A DNA stretch of 64,000 nt from contig NZ_JANUEQ010000005.1 in assembly GCF_024807845.1 (NCBI RefSeq), positions 62,001 to 126,000 of the forward strand, in the 5' to 3' direction. Both the position numbers and the translations under genes were made by a program. This document shows positions 62,758-64,000 of this stretch, piece after piece. Origin of the DNA: Klebsiella sp. BIGb0407. Its GTDB lineage: Bacteria; Pseudomonadota; Gammaproteobacteria; Enterobacterales; Enterobacteriaceae. The notes beneath the pieces are model-generated. The model was not told the DNA's origin. It saw nothing but the letters and a program-made list of their open reading frames with translations, and searched no databases. The first letter of the stretch is position 1; every line of letters begins with the position of its first letter.

Positions 62758-64000
62758 ATGAGTCAATCACAACCTACGCCGGAATCAACACCGGGGTTAT
62801 TCGAGCGTGTGTTTAAATTACGTGAACATGGCACCACTGTTCGTACTGAGGTTATTGCTGGATTTACGACATTTTTAACCATGGTTTACATCGTGTTTGT
62901 AAACCCACAAATTCTTGGCGCAGCGGGAATGGATACCCAGGCGGTATTTGTTACCACCTGTCTGATTGCTGCGTTTGGTAGCATCCTGATGGGTGTGGTG
63001 GCTAACCTTCCGGTTGCGCTGGCGCCCGCAATGGGACTCAATGCTTTCTTTGCCTTTGTCGTAGTTGGGGCAATGGGGATTTCCTGGCAGATAGGTATGG
63101 GGGCGATTTTTTGGGGCGCGGTAGGTTTATTACTGCTGACCCTGTTCCGCGTTCGCTACTGGATGATAGCGAATATCCCACTCAGCTTGCGCGTGGGGAT
63201 CACCAGTGGTATTGGTCTGTTTATCGGCATGATGGGCTTAAAAAATGCCGGTATTATCGTCGCTAATCCAGATACCCTGGTCACCATTGGTCACCTGACT
63301 TCGCATAATGTCTTACTGGGCGCACTCGGCTTTTTCATTATTGCTATCCTGGCTTCCCGCAATATTCATGCTGCAGTACTGGTTTCGATTGTGGTCACCA
63401 CTTTGCTGGCCTGGTTACTGGGTGATGTGCAGTATCAAGGTATTATTGCTACTCCGCCAAGTGTGAGCAGTGTGGTTGGGCAGGTTGATTTGATGGGGTC
63501 TCTGGACGTCAGTCTGGCAGGAGTCATCTTTGCCTTTATGCTGGTTAACCTGTTTGACTCTTCAGGTACCTTACTGGGGGTTACCGATAAAGCCGGGCTG
63601 GCGGACGCGAAGGGTAAGTTCCCGCGTATGAAACAGGCTCTGTTTGTCGACAGTATCTCTTCCGTCACCGGGTCATTTATCGGTACTTCATCAGTAACGG
63701 CCTATATTGAAAGCTCTTCCGGTGTATCAGTTGGCGGGCGTACTGGCCTGATGGCCGTTGTCGTCGGTCTGTTATTCCTGCTGGTCATTTTCCTTTCACC
63801 ATTAGCCAGTATGGTTCCACCTTATGCGGCAGCGGGTGCGCTTATTTATGTTGGCGTCCTGATGACTTCAAGCCTCGCTCGCGTTAAATGGGATGACCTG
63901 ACTGAATCAGTACCTGCATTTGTGACCGCAGTAATGATGCCGTTTAGCTTCTCCATCACTGAAGGTATTGCGCTTGGCTTTATCTCTTACTGTGTGATGA
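62758..64000 (+). CDS. adeP: Adenine permease AdeP (NCS2 family), 3' end outside window
   Basis: An open frame from ATG at 62758 runs off the right edge after 414 codons; E. coli AdeP (YieG) has about 445, so roughly 30 codons are missing. The sequence starts MSQSQPTPESTPGLFERVFK and contains EHGTTVRTEVIAGFTTFLTM, LPVALAPAMGLNAFFAFV, VNLFDSSGTLLGVTDKAG and GTSSVTAYIESSSGVSVGGR, the NCS2 substrate-site motifs, nearly identical to E. coli. It imports adenine with protons. In E. coli the gene is a direct divergent neighbour of yieH. Confidence 0.95.
   Translation, partial: MSQSQPTPESTPGLFERVFKLREHGTTVRTEVIAGFTTFLTMVYIVFVNPQILGAAGMDTQAVFVTTCLIAAFGSILMGVVANLPVALAPAMGLNAFFAFVVVGAMGISWQIGMGAIFWGAVGLLLLTLFRVRYWMIANIPLSLRVGITSGIGLFIGMMGLKNAGIIVANPDTLVTIGHLTSHNVLLGALGFFIIAILASRNIHAAVLVSIVVTTLLAWLLGDVQYQGIIATPPSVSSVVGQVDLMGSLDVSLAGVIFAFMLVNLFDSSGTLLGVTDKAGLADAKGKFPRMKQALFVDSISSVTGSFIGTSSVTAYIESSSGVSVGGRTGLMAVVVGLLFLLVIFLSPLASMVPPYAAAGALIYVGVLMTSSLARVKWDDLTESVPAFVTAVMMPFSFSITEGIALGFISYCVM

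Overview
The window reads as the chromosome of an enteric gammaproteobacterium (Enterobacterales). Many genes match Escherichia coli proteins closely in length and motif: avtA, bax, glyQS, yiaF, ghrB, dppABCDF, eptB, tag, yiaC, yiaD, pdeK, yhjJ, kdgK, pdeH, yhjD, yhjC, yieH and adeP. They lie in an order largely collinear with E. coli. A urease locus with nickel ABC transporter and urea channel resembles the Yersinia ynt/ure/yut arrangement, and dispersed palindromic repeats resemble those I remember from Serratia and Yersinia. A member of Budviciaceae or Yersiniaceae is my best guess; the species cannot be fixed from the sequence alone. No rRNA, tRNA, CRISPR array, transposase or prophage gene was found.

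Layout. 1-1.3 kb: a truncated membrane protein, and an HxlR regulator divergent from a flavodoxin-fold quinone reductase. 1.3-16 kb: a nitrogen/urea block entirely on the minus strand, transcribed right to left as yntABCDE (nickel uptake), ureABCEFGD (urease and maturation factors), yut (urea channel), amt (ammonium channel) and a Kch-type potassium channel. 16.5-26.9 kb: backbone genes (avtA, a coiled-coil protein, bax, glyQS, yiaF, ghrB), interrupted by an AT-rich Thr-rich membrane protein gene and a Nudix gene. 27-30.5 kb: a PtxS-like LacI regulator with a perfect palindromic operator in front of ghrB, a complex palindromic repeat, and a LysR/MFS pair. 30.6-40.6 kb: dppABCDF, eptB, tag-yiaC and yiaD, in inverted orientation compared with E. 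coli as I remember it. 40.8-49.4 kb: c-di-GMP phosphodiesterases pdeK and pdeH (pdeH behind an excellent flagellar sigma-28 promoter), yhjJ, kdgK, yhjD, and yhjC divergent from an SDR gene. 49.4-54.9 kb: an AT-rich gap and a four-gene chaperone-usher fimbrial operon. 54.9-64 kb: yieH and adeP, neighbours in E. coli, separated here by a sugar-utilisation cluster.

The most interesting system is that cluster (55.7-62.4 kb). It has an exported TIM-barrel isomerase/lyase-like protein, a LacI repressor, an exported alpha/beta hydrolase, and a minus-strand operon of an NHS-type MFS transporter, a cytosolic sugar isomerase/epimerase and a Gfo/Idh/MocA dehydrogenase. Both outer promoters carry a pair of GTAATCGATTAC-type palindromes, with the nearer copy ending 21-22 bp before the start codon. 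This defines a closed regulon whose substrate is not evident; uptake and oxidative breakdown of an unusual glycoside is my inference.

A second theme is transcript ends. Many operons end in near-perfect hairpins without a U-tract, and where the stem has one mismatch it is usually a G-U pair only in the RNA of the upstream gene, which fixes the strand on which the hairpin works.
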